This document shows, piece after piece, positions 17,470-26,449 of a DNA stretch of 64,000 nt. A model generated the notes under the pieces. That model was not told where the DNA came from. It saw only the letters and a program-made list of their open reading frames with translations, and searched no databases. The stretch's first letter is position 1. Each line of letters begins with the position of its first letter. A program made the position numbers and the translations under genes. Location: assembly GCA_002070185.1 (NCBI GenBank), contig MWCT01000012.1, forward strand, positions 1 to 64,000. The letters are read 5' to 3'. This stretch comes from a candidate division BRC1 bacterium ADurb.Bin183. GTDB lineage: Bacteria > Sumerlaeota > Sumerlaeia > MWCT01.

Positions 17470-20400
17470 TTACTTTATCATAATCCAGTCAGTGACGTTT
17501 GTCGGCGGTGTTATAGTGATATGGAAGTTCTGGTTGGTTATGACGCCGCCCGCGCCGTCTGATAGATTGAATTTAAAATCATCGGATGAGGCAAAGCCGC
17601 CGTTATGCGCATAGGCGACTCGATTGTTATTGATGTCATCCTGTGTAAAGGTTGTTGCAGGCGAACCGTTGAGCCTGATTGTTCCATTGGATGGTCCTGT
17701 CGTGATTGTGAAGACTAATTGAGACGCCGTGTTATCAACATCCTCAGCCTTGAGGACGTTTTGCCTGATGACTTTAACTTCGCCGCGCGAGCAAACCAAG
17801 CCGGCATTTTTCGTCAACACCGGCGCATCATTAACTGGGGTCACGTTGATATTGAACACGGTGGAGGGGATTGTCCCGCCTTGACCATCGCTCACTGTGA
17901 ACGTGAAAGAATCAGCGGTTGTTTCGCTGCCGTCGTGTGTGTATGTAATGCTATTGGCATCAATATCCGCCTGCGTGAACGTGCCCCCCGCTCCAAGCGC
18001 GGCAGCGCCTTTTTTCAACGTTCCTCTGATTGGCGTAATGCCTATTGTGTAAATGAGTTGGGACGCGCCCTGTTCGGGGTCGGTGGCTCTTAAAAGCGAT
18101 GTTGTTATTGTTCCCGAGCCGCCTTCTAAAACTGTGAGCGGCGAATTATTTACTAAAGTCGGAGCGACATTGACGGCGGCAATATCCCCTGAATTGCGCG
18201 GATTGAGCGTGTAACGCGTGCCGTCGTGGCTGACAACGCCGGTGATGGAATAGGTCCGTCCGATTGTTACAGGCGCGGAGCCTCCAAATTGATGCCATGC
18301 TTCATCATCCACATAGACCTTTGTTATCCCGCCATCTGTTGTTATGCTGAAATAATATTCTGACGAAAAATTATTCGGTGTTGTGGCGAGAGCGCTGGCA
18401 ATAGTCACGAGCGCTCCCTCATACTGCTCGGCTGGGTTAGTGTTTGGTGCAATGGTGTTGGCTATATCGGCGCATGTGACGACGGTTGCCGCAAAGGGCG
18501 TCCCTGTTGTTTTGGATATCAGAATCGGGTTTTGAATCTGCGTTACGGTGTTCGTTTCAAAAACTTGTCCGACTACAATGGGCTGTTCTCCCACCGATAC
18601 AAGGGATTTGAATGATGCGCTTGTAATCAAGATGCCGCGGTTGGCGCCGGCGGCATCGGCAATCCATACTTCATTTACGCCGTCATTGGCGAAAACAATG
18701 CCGCGTGTGGTGATTTTATATGCTGGGTTCAGCGGCGTTCCTGTATTAGGTTGAATATTATTAATCGCCGTTAAACCGGCATAGAATGTTATGTTTTGAT
18801 TGACGCAACCGGGACCGCCGCCATTTGGCTGAACATTATTCACAGTCAGCGTATCAGCGACGCGGTCGCCAGATACTGAGGCGGTTGTGTGGAGGATGAC
18901 CACCTTGTAATCGCTGCCATCGCGTGCGGCTGTATCAAAAGTTATGCCGGGAATGGAGTAATTGGCGGCGGTTTGCGCGCTTGCCAAATCCACGTTTTTA
19001 TCAAAGATAACTTTTACTTCACGGCTTGAAATTGAATAAGCATCAACAACCGATGGAGCCGTATCAATGGTAAGATTATCAATCCATGTTCCTTCCTTTG
19101 AAACGGGACCGCCGGCGTGGTTTTCACGGAATCCCACTTGAAAGGCTCCGGATGTTGGACCGCCTGATGGGATGTCTCCCTGATAAACGACCGTGTTGTT
19201 CAGTTTGACAACAAGGCGATTGGATGTATTGGCGTTGGGATCAATGCACATATAAAAGGTTGTCCAACTGCCCGCGGTGATTCCAAGTTCAGAAATAGTT
19301 TTTGAGGCAAGCAATGTAACTGGGGTTCCATCCATGTTGTCATTGGATGCATAGACAAACTCACACACTCCCGGATGATTGGGACGTCCGTTATTTAAGT
19401 CAACCCCTGGCGCATTTTCGTAAATCAGCCAGTAGCCGGAATCGTAACCGGAATCATTGACCGAGATGGAGGTAAAGAATGTGCTGCCCTGCCTGCCACA
19501 GATGCCGATGGCGGACGCTTGCGCCGGGTCTGTTGACGGCTGAATATAAATTTCTCCGGATACTTTATAGCCGGTATTATTCGCTCCAAGTGATGCATCG
19601 CCTATGACGGAAATGACGCCGCCGCCGGTTGTATCAACACAACGATGGGCGTTCCCGCCGCTGGGCGACGCGGGGAGTCCGGCTGTTGTGGGATTTGCAA
19701 CGGTGAAACTTTGATAGGTTTGAAACGCATTGGCAGGCGCTGTCGAAAAATTATAGGTTGTCGGAAATGTTGTTATTGAGCTTCCATTGGGGCTCCCGGG
19801 TGTGTAAGGCATAAAGGTAAAATCATCGAAATTAACAAAAGAATTATTGCCATCGGGGAAACGTCCCAGAGTATACGGCTTTGTTCCGCCGCTATCTGTT
19901 CCGGTGCCAATAGCTCCGCACCATGGATAACCGTTATCCGTCGCCCCAAGAGCAAAGGGACGATTGAGGTATCCCATGCCGCCCATTGCCCTATAAACCA
20001 CAGAATCATAGACATAACCGGTTGATGAGTCATAAAGTTGTATTGCCGCGGGAGATATATCGGGGATATCGTCCACGCTCGCGCTGAAACCGGTTGAATA
20101 ATCAACGTTGGCTGTATCGGGGTCTCCCACCACAAAAAAACCATACCCGCCGGCGTCATTGGGAATGGTCTGCCCGCCAAGGGCGATTGTTGTCACAGAC
20201 TCAGAGTCTCCGCTTAAAAAGCGTAATTCAAAATTGGCTGGCAATGCGCCTGCGGGTCCATAGATTTCCACAAACTCTTTGGAATTGCCATGATACCGAA
20301 ATTCATTGATAACGTAATTTTTGGCGTTCGGCGGCGCGGGCGACCAACGCAGTTCATCGAAATAAACGGAGCCGCCGCCTGTGGATGAACCGTTTTCTAT

Positions 20401-22299
20401 GAGGAATCCAATAAGCGCCAGATCGCGCGCCCCCGCGCCGTCGGTGTCAATCGTTCCATCGCCATCTTTATACTGATTAAAGTCTGTGTTATAAGCCGAG
20501 ACGGGATCTGCGCGTAAGTCCCACGTCAAAGTTCTCCAGCCGGAGGAATTTAGACTGTATTGTTTGCTCTGTTCAAGTTCGCCTTTTTTGTCCATCAATA
20601 TCATTCGCACGGTTCGGTTGGCATATGCGGAAGGGGTATAAACATCCACCATGACTTTCGAGTTCAGGCTGAAAAAACCCTTTGCCGCCCAGAGGTCTTG
20701 TTGTGTTGTTTCAGTGTGATGCCCAAGGATTTCGTATCTGAATAATTCTCTTCCGTTTGCGCCGGAAAAATTAAAATTTATTCTCATACAATTTGTGGTA
20801 TTGGCAGGTTTGCCAGTTCCGGCGGGAGCGGCAACAATGCTTCTGAATGTTGAATAAGAGCCTGCATTTACATCATCTTTTCGGTCATTGGCAGCAGCGC
20901 CGTTATCGCGCCAGCGGGCATCAAGCGCTTCCCATTTTTCAATCGGATAGGCGCGAGTTCCCGGCGGCGCAAGCATTTCGAGCGTTGCCTGATAAATCAT
21001 CGGATAGGTGCGGTTTTTACTTTCCAGTTTCCCCGATTCCATGTCGAAAGATTTGAAGGATGATGAATAATTCGGCGCCATCCACATAAGCGACCAGAAG
21101 CCAACGCCGCGGAGTTTTCTTCCGGGGTAACTTGAACCAATCCAGCTGCGGGCGGCGCGAATTTTTACGGCAAGGGAGATTTCGTCATCATACATAATTG
21201 TTGTATAATCTGTTCCGTTGTAATAAGAAAACCAAGGCGATTCTGCACCGGAACGATACTGACGAGTGCGTAGAGTAGCGCTTAGTGTTGTATTAAATTT
21301 TGCGGCGCAATAACCGTATGAGCCGTTATGATTAATCACGCTGGCGCCATAACCCGCTGTAACGGTGTCAAAACTAACACCATAGGAGGGCAATGTCAGA
21401 ACCATTTTTTCCGGCGGGCATCCGGCATCCATATACTTATTTACCTGCGTCACATAGCTGCTTTGCGGAGCTACGGCAATTGCCGTCGTACTCCAACTGC
21501 CCGACCACGGATAGCAGCTGTAATTAATATAATCAAGGTCATCAATCGCTCCGCTTATGAGTATGCTAAAGCGTGAATAATACGTTGGGCTCAAATAGAT
21601 TGAAAGTTCCTTGTCAGCATTCAACGCCGCGCGCAGTTTTGCGATAAAATCAACGATTCCATTTGTTGTGGCTACTGAGGTGCCGCTGTCAAAAGGTTCA
21701 AAATCAAGATTAACTCCTGCGCAATTGTCCGAGGTATTATTGACAATGGCTGCCACTTCATTCGCAAGTGTTTGACGTTTGCCATCATCCTGCATAACGG
21801 AATCAAGGATACTTGGATCAAATCCGTTATTTATTATTGTAAAAATAACTTTTACACCGCATATATCTGCGGCGCCGCCTGGTTTCAATTCCGCTGCGCG
21901 CGATGTCCAACCGCCGCTCGAAACATTTCCATTTGAATTGAAACTTGAAAATTCCGCCGCTATATGAGTCAACGCTTGCCAGCAATATTGATGTGCGATT
22001 GAATCGTTTTGCGCATAACCAAGCACAATAAAATCATTTGTGTTGATGCTTGGCGTGCTTAAAAGGCGTTTGGCTGGAATTTTGGTCTCTTCCGCCGGTT
22101 GGATTTCATAATCTTTTTTTGCAAGAAAGGGTTCAATCATCGTTTGTTGAGTTCCGTGTTCGCTATATCCTAACGGCATACCTTGAACATCTGCCTCATT
22201 TTCAGAATCAGGGGAGGGGGTTTGTCCAAAGCAGGAAAATCCAACCGCTATCAACCAACAAACAAGAAAAAGGGCACAAATCTTTTTCATAATTTTCAA
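17470..22299 (-). CDS. Large secreted multidomain protein: GH18-like hydrolase, Lamin-tail and CSPG/cadherin-like repeats
   Basis: The protein has 1609 residues. An N-terminal signal (MKIMKKICALFLVCWLIAVG, possible lipoprotein cysteine C23) is followed by a GH18-like domain (about 85-420). This domain carries GVNLDFEP at 195-202, with E201 as the presumed catalytic acid, and a final LRGVGFWSLMW strand, as in YaaH-type and chitinase-like enzymes. Next come a jelly-roll-like stretch, a Lamin-tail-like domain (about 660-820, NYVINEFRYHG..KEFVEIYG), a laminin-G-like part, a Big_5-like segment (about 1090-1140), an OB-type segment, and two CSPG/NG2-like repeats (about 1390-1600, with FTQADIDANSITYTHDG and TQDDINNNRVAYAHNGG). 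No anchoring signal is visible at the carboxyl end. A role in hydrolysing or binding extracellular glycans is likely; the exact substrate is unknown. Confidence 0.85.
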   Translation of the reverse strand: MKIMKKICALFLVCWLIAVGFSCFGQTPSPDSENEADVQGMPLGYSEHGTQQTMIEPFLAKKDYEIQPAEETKIPAKRLLSTPSINTNDFIVLGYAQNDSIAHQYCWQALTHIAAEFSSFNSNGNVSSGGWTSRAAELKPGGAADICGVKVIFTIINNGFDPSILDSVMQDDGKRQTLANEVAAIVNNTSDNCAGVNLDFEPFDSGTSVATTNGIVDFIAKLRAALNADKELSIYLSPTYYSRFSILISGAIDDLDYINYSCYPWSGSWSTTAIAVAPQSSYVTQVNKYMDAGCPPEKMVLTLPSYGVSFDTVTAGYGASVINHNGSYGYCAAKFNTTLSATLRTRQYRSGAESPWFSYYNGTDYTTIMYDDEISLAVKIRAARSWIGSSYPGRKLRGVGFWSLMWMAPNYSSSFKSFDMESGKLESKNRTYPMIYQATLEMLAPPGTRAYPIEKWEALDARWRDNGAAANDRKDDVNAGSYSTFRSIVAAPAGTGKPANTTNCMRINFNFSGANGRELFRYEILGHHTETTQQDLWAAKGFFSLNSKVMVDVYTPSAYANRTVRMILMDKKGELEQSKQYSLNSSGWRTLTWDLRADPVSAYNTDFNQYKDGDGTIDTDGAGARDLALIGFLIENGSSTGGGSVYFDELRWSPAPPNAKNYVINEFRYHGNSKEFVEIYGPAGALPANFELRFLSGDSESVTTIALGGQTIPNDAGGYGFFVVGDPDTANVDYSTGFSASVDDIPDISPAAIQLYDSSTGYVYDSVVYRAMGGMGYLNRPFALGATDNGYPWCGAIGTGTDSGGTKPYTLGRFPDGNNSFVNFDDFTFMPYTPGSPNGSSITTFPTTYNFSTAPANAFQTYQSFTVANPTTAGLPASPSGGNAHRCVDTTGGGVISVIGDASLGANNTGYKVSGEIYIQPSTDPAQASAIGICGRQGSTFFTSISVNDSGYDSGYWLIYENAPGVDLNNGRPNHPGVCEFVYASNDNMDGTPVTLLASKTISELGITAGSWTTFYMCIDPNANTSNRLVVKLNNTVVYQGDIPSGGPTSGAFQVGFRENHAGGPVSKEGTWIDNLTIDTAPSVVDAYSISSREVKVIFDKNVDLASAQTAANYSIPGITFDTAARDGSDYKVVILHTTASVSGDRVADTLTVNNVQPNGGGPGCVNQNITFYAGLTAINNIQPNTGTPLNPAYKITTRGIVFANDGVNEVWIADAAGANRGILITSASFKSLVSVGEQPIVVGQVFETNTVTQIQNPILISKTTGTPFAATVVTCADIANTIAPNTNPAEQYEGALVTIASALATTPNNFSSEYYFSITTDGGITKVYVDDEAWHQFGGSAPVTIGRTYSITGVVSHDGTRYTLNPRNSGDIAAVNVAPTLVNNSPLTVLEGGSGTITTSLLRATDPEQGASQLIYTIGITPIRGTLKKGAAALGAGGTFTQADIDANSITYTHDGSETTADSFTFTVSDGQGGTIPSTVFNINVTPVNDAPVLTKNAGLVCSRGEVKVIRQNVLKAEDVDNTASQLVFTITTGPSNGTIRLNGSPATTFTQDDINNNRVAYAHNGGFASSDDFKFNLSDGAGGVITNQNFHITITPPTNVTDWIMIK

Positions 22300-22472
22300 T
22301 CTCCTTAAAAAAATTATTAAAAAAAATAATTATTCATCGTTAGTTTTATTTATATCAGAGTCAGCAATACAAGCCGTCAAGCATGAATAACGGGAAATTT
22401 TTCTTGCCGGCAATATTTTGCGCATGTTAACAAAATTTTCAATTTTGATAAAAGAAAGGGGCGCATCAAGAA

Positions 22473-23732
22473 ATGTCCTGGAAAAGCATCGCCCGAGATG
22501 ATGTCAAATCATTTAAAACTTTGGGACTTCTTGGAGAGATATTCCGCCTATCCATGAAGATGCAAAAGGATGGGGAATCTTTTTTACCGCTTCATTTAGG
22601 CGATCCGGCGCGATTTGATTTCCCGCCGCTGCCTTCATTCAAGGATGGCATTATTAAAGCGCTTGATAATCCTCTCTCCTATGCTTATGGAAATCCTCAA
22701 GGCTATATGCCTCTTGTTGAAAAGATAGCAGATATTGAGGGCGTGGAGCCGCGTTATGTTTTTACGGGAAACGGCGTTTCGGATATGATGGATAAATTCT
22801 TTAATGCCACTGCAATCAAGGGAACAAACGTTCTTTTGCCGGCGCCGGTTTTTGCTCCTTATTTTGACCTTAATACCAAGAACAACATCGAAAGCCGTCT
22901 TTATCGTTGCGACCCTCAAACGTGGCAGCCTATTTTTAATTCTTTGGAGTCGCAAATTGACGATTCAACTTCAATTATTCTGATTAATTCGCCTAATAAC
23001 CCCACCGGCGCGGTCTATCAAGAATCGGTCATCAAGGCAATTATCCAACTGGCGGACGAAATCGGGAAAAAACGCCGCAGCCAAAATATCCCGCCGCTTT
23101 GTCTTATATTCGATGAGATTTACAGCGAACATTATTTTGATGAAAAACCCACCGATATTCGCCCGCTTATCGCGGATAAAGAATTCAGCTGGGTTGTTTT
23201 CAACGGAGCCTCAAAAGCGTTTAATGCGACTGGGCTGCGCATGGGATATGCTGTGGTCGGCGGCGCAGAAAAAGAAGCCATGCGCGAGGTTTTATACAAT
23301 GAATGCATCCTTCCTTTGTGTATGAACCTCCCCTATCAAGCGGGTTATCTTGCTGCATTGAGCGATCCTGCCAAGTTCGATTATTTTGCCGGCAATCGCG
23401 CCAAATTGAAAAAACGCCGCGACCTCATGCTCAAAGCCTTTGCTAAAATTCCGGGCATTAGCGCGGTCAAACCGCAAGGCGCTTTCTATATGATAATTAA
23501 AATGGATACAGAGTTTAGGACAGACCTTGACCTTGGTTTGTCGCTTTTATCCGAAGTCAAAATCTGCACCAGCCAGTTGAGCGCTTTCTTTGATGATAAA
23601 ACACATCCCGGAGGCACGATGCTGCGCCTTGTGATTCTTCCGCCGGAAGATGTTCTTGAAGACGCCATGACGCGCATCGCAAGTTTTATGGAGCGTCACG
23701 GCAAAGACGGTTCAAATTCCAAAGACGCATAA
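22473..23732 (+). CDS. Class I/II PLP-dependent aminotransferase
   Basis: The 419-residue protein is a fold-type I aminotransferase. It shows YGNPQGYMPLVEKIA, NSPNNPTGAVY, an IFDEIYSEHYF block with the aspartate that holds the PLP nitrogen, and the PLP lysine in NGASKAFNATGLRMGY. The overall sequence resembles AlaC/aspartate-type transaminases, probably acting on alanine, aspartate or a related amino acid with 2-oxoglutarate. The substrate cannot be fixed. It starts 173 bases from the divergent secreted-protein gene with a GGGGCGC-like ribosome site. Its last 47 bases overlap the carboxyl end of the convergent GT87-like gene in antisense, which is unusual. Confidence 0.9.
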   Translation: MSWKSIARDDVKSFKTLGLLGEIFRLSMKMQKDGESFLPLHLGDPARFDFPPLPSFKDGIIKALDNPLSYAYGNPQGYMPLVEKIADIEGVEPRYVFTGNGVSDMMDKFFNATAIKGTNVLLPAPVFAPYFDLNTKNNIESRLYRCDPQTWQPIFNSLESQIDDSTSIILINSPNNPTGAVYQESVIKAIIQLADEIGKKRRSQNIPPLCLIFDEIYSEHYFDEKPTDIRPLIADKEFSWVVFNGASKAFNATGLRMGYAVVGGAEKEAMREVLYNECILPLCMNLPYQAGYLAALSDPAKFDYFAGNRAKLKKRRDLMLKAFAKIPGISAVKPQGAFYMIIKMDTEFRTDLDLGLSLLSEVKICTSQLSAFFDDKTHPGGTMLRLVILPPEDVLEDAMTRIASFMERHGKDGSNSKDA

Positions 23733-24903
23733 CAAAAACCGTATATAATATCAATGCAACAGGCGCATTGAAGGATAACACGCTCAAACCTCGAAAGCTG
23801 AAAACATCCGCCACCCTGCCGGCGATGGATAACCAGAAATACCCCGCCATAATTATCGCAAGGGGAATGCCCGTTATCAATTTTTCGCGGGCAAGGCGGA
23901 ACGCCAAGAGCAAGCCGGCAAAAGACCAGTTGAAATGATGATACTCTAATAAAGGCGATATGACGGGGATCAAGAGCGTTCCAATGATGAAGATAAAAAT
24001 TTCTCCCTTTTTGCTTTTGATAATCTGACGGTTTATCCAAATGGTTGCCATATATGAAATAAATAACAACAGACTCCATAGATGAAATATAAATTGCATT
24101 TGTTGCGGGTTTTCATGAACTGAATGAAACAGATGTCTTGTTATGACCGTTGGGATGGAATAAGAGACCTCCATCCAGCGAACGCCTAAATGAGGCAAGA
24201 CATTGGCTACAAGATAAATCTCATTGCCCACAGAGCCTGTAACAAAAAGAATAATAATATATATTCCAAACGTTATAGAAGCGCCGGCAATCACCTTTTT
24301 TTTCCCGGTAAGAATATAGGGTATTAATAAAAAAATCGGCATGATTTTTATCATGGCAGAAAGGGCTATCATAACCCCCGTCCAAGTATCTTTCCCCCGG
24401 TGTATGCCCCAGCCTGCAAGCACGATAAAAATTAAGACCCATGAGGATAAATTGCCGGGGCGCAATCCATCCGTATTGGGGCTGAAAAATAAAGTTAAAA
24501 ATATCGCCACAAGCCACCAAGGCAGAAAAAGACGAGAATGTCCGGAAGATAATTCAATAAAAGTTCCAACGCCTTGCCCCGCCGGTCTATATCCCCATAT
24601 CACAACACACGCGGAAAAGATAACAAGGATGATATTTGCAATATCCCATGCCCTTTCCGCATCTTTGATGTTTTTAAAAATTAAAAGAGGCAGATTTAAC
24701 CACGCTACAAATTGCGGATAATTGAACGAGAGATAAAGATCTCCTGTATAAGGCGACTCGCCCTTCACCAGATGTTCGGCGACATAATAATGTTTCCAAA
24801 AATCAATTCCCTCAATTCGGAGCGGTATAATGATAAGCTCTTTGATGCCGATAAAAATGCATATAATTAAGAAAAACCAAAATAGCTTGGGTGAGCCTTT
24901 CAT
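23686..24903 (-). CDS. GT87/DUF2029-type polytopic membrane glycosyltransferase
   Basis: The protein has about 405 residues and roughly ten hydrophobic helices. The first loop carries EGIDFWKHYYVAEHLVKGESPY, where the aspartate and the short motif resemble the acidic active-site loop of polyprenyl-phosphate-sugar-using GT-C transferases (GT87, DUF2029), and NTDGLRPGNLSS lies further on. Such enzymes add mannose or other sugars to glycolipids outside the membrane. The ATG at 24903 is chosen because AAGGA is 6 bases upstream; an in-frame TTG lies at 24909. It follows pepA by 39 bases. Its end overlaps the convergent aminotransferase by 47 bases. The sugar and acceptor are unknown. Confidence 0.75.
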   Translation of the reverse strand: MKGSPKLFWFFLIICIFIGIKELIIIPLRIEGIDFWKHYYVAEHLVKGESPYTGDLYLSFNYPQFVAWLNLPLLIFKNIKDAERAWDIANIILVIFSACVVIWGYRPAGQGVGTFIELSSGHSRLFLPWWLVAIFLTLFFSPNTDGLRPGNLSSWVLIFIVLAGWGIHRGKDTWTGVMIALSAMIKIMPIFLLIPYILTGKKKVIAGASITFGIYIIILFVTGSVGNEIYLVANVLPHLGVRWMEVSYSIPTVITRHLFHSVHENPQQMQFIFHLWSLLLFISYMATIWINRQIIKSKKGEIFIFIIGTLLIPVISPLLEYHHFNWSFAGLLLAFRLAREKLITGIPLAIIMAGYFWLSIAGRVADVFSFRGLSVLSFNAPVALILYTVFVMRLWNLNRLCRDAP

Positions 24904-24942
24904 TATCAATCCTTGAAGTATTTCGAGGAATCTATGATGGAA

Positions 24943-26403
24943 TTACGTTGATGCAAGACGCTCGGCAAGGCGGACAATGGTTCGGATAGTCACGCCGGTT
25001 GCGCCGGGGCGAAAATATTTCCATGATGAGGTATTCAGCGATGTTCCGGCGATATCAAGGTGAATCCATGGGACGCCTTCCGGTTTAAATTCGGATAAGA
25101 AAAGAGCTCCATGAATCGCGCCTCCCTCGCGGACGTTTCCTATGTTATTCAAATCTGCATAATCACATTTTAGTTTTTCTATATACTCACGATGGAGAGG
25201 CAGTTCCCAGAATAATTCTCCGGCTTCTTCGGCGGCTTCCATGAATGCTTTATTAAAATCTGGATTGTCTCCAAACAAACCCGATATAGAGCCGCCCAGC
25301 GCCATCGCGCAGGAACCGGTCAGCGTGGCGATATCAATGAGATGGGTTGGGTTCAACGTTTCCGCCAAGGCAAGGGCATCTGTCAGAATCAAACGACCTT
25401 CGGCATCTGTATTGTCAACATGCACGGTTTTGCCGTTTTTTGCTTTGAATATAGCGCCGGGAAGCGTGGCGCGGGAGCCGATAGCATTTTCCGCTGCCGG
25501 GACAACAGCTGTCACAGTAATGGGTATTTTCTTTTGAGCCGCCGCTGCAACGATATAAAGCGCCGCCGCTGCCCCTGCCATATCGCCTTTCATTTCCCAC
25601 ATACTTTTGGGCGGCTTGATGCATATACCGCCGATGTCAAATGTTATCCCTTTGCCTACTATGCAGAGGTGTGTTTTGCTCTTTGTTTTGCTTGGTTTGT
25701 ATTTTAACACAATCATTCGAGGCGGTTTTTGCGAAGCGGCGCCAACGGTCAAAAGTCCGTTATATCCTTCTTTTTTCAGACGCTTTTCATCAAAGATGTC
25801 GCATTCAAGCGCAAATTGTCGGGATAATTTTTTTGCCGTTTGCGCCAGTTTTTCTGGTGTGGCGATATCTCCCGGTTCATTGGTAATATCCCTTGCCTCA
25901 TTAACTAATTTACACAATTTCATAATATCTTCGACCGGCTTGGATAAAGCTTTTATATCTTTTGGACGACAATATATATTCACAATCTCAACTAATTTAT
26001 TCTTATCTTTCTTTTTTGTTATATATCGGTCAAAGCGATATGCGCCGAGGCAGACGCCCTCAGCAATATACGGGATAAAATCCTGGGCGTTTTCGCAGTT
26101 GACAAGAAAAGACATTTTTTTTTCTTCGAGTTTTTCCGCCTTTTGGAGAGCGTCTGCGGCAAGAATTTTTACTGCTTCTGTTCGCGGAAAGTGTTTCACT
26201 GAGCTCAAAGATAAAAAATAAATATATCCAAAAGTATCGCCGTTTGAAATCGGCATAAGCAGCGGTTCGCGCCCTTTATTTATAATGGCTTTTTGATATT
26301 GTTCCGGAAGACCTTCATAGAATATATTTTCGTCATCATAAAAACAGGCAATGAATTCTTTTTCGGTAAAGGTTTTCGGAGCGGTTTTTAGCTCGATTTT
26401 CAT
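24943..26403 (-). CDS. pepA: Leucyl aminopeptidase, M17 family
   Basis: The 486-residue protein is an M17 cytosol aminopeptidase. It contains the metal-site blocks GKGITFDIGGICIKP, MWEMKGDMAGAAA and the family signature NTDAEGRLILTDAL. The bicarbonate-site arginine is in the NTDAEGR block. It is a two-metal enzyme that releases N-terminal residues from peptides in the cytoplasm. The N-terminal half is divergent, as usual. It lies 46 bases after the glutamate dehydrogenase gene in the same direction, consistent with a peptide and amino-acid breakdown unit. Length is normal for the family. Confidence 0.95.
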   Translation of the reverse strand: MKIELKTAPKTFTEKEFIACFYDDENIFYEGLPEQYQKAIINKGREPLLMPISNGDTFGYIYFLSLSSVKHFPRTEAVKILAADALQKAEKLEEKKMSFLVNCENAQDFIPYIAEGVCLGAYRFDRYITKKKDKNKLVEIVNIYCRPKDIKALSKPVEDIMKLCKLVNEARDITNEPGDIATPEKLAQTAKKLSRQFALECDIFDEKRLKKEGYNGLLTVGAASQKPPRMIVLKYKPSKTKSKTHLCIVGKGITFDIGGICIKPPKSMWEMKGDMAGAAAALYIVAAAAQKKIPITVTAVVPAAENAIGSRATLPGAIFKAKNGKTVHVDNTDAEGRLILTDALALAETLNPTHLIDIATLTGSCAMALGGSISGLFGDNPDFNKAFMEAAEEAGELFWELPLHREYIEKLKCDYADLNNIGNVREGGAIHGALFLSEFKPEGVPWIHLDIAGTSLNTSSWKYFRPGATGVTIRTIVRLAERLAST

Positions 26404-26449
26404 ATTATTTTTCTCCAGTTTTTCCGGTGTGGTTTTATTGGGCGCGGCG

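Noticed and set aside
25607-26221. 204-residue plus-strand open frame inside pepA
   Set aside because: The minus strand here encodes conserved M17 aminopeptidase blocks, so the plus frame is incidental.
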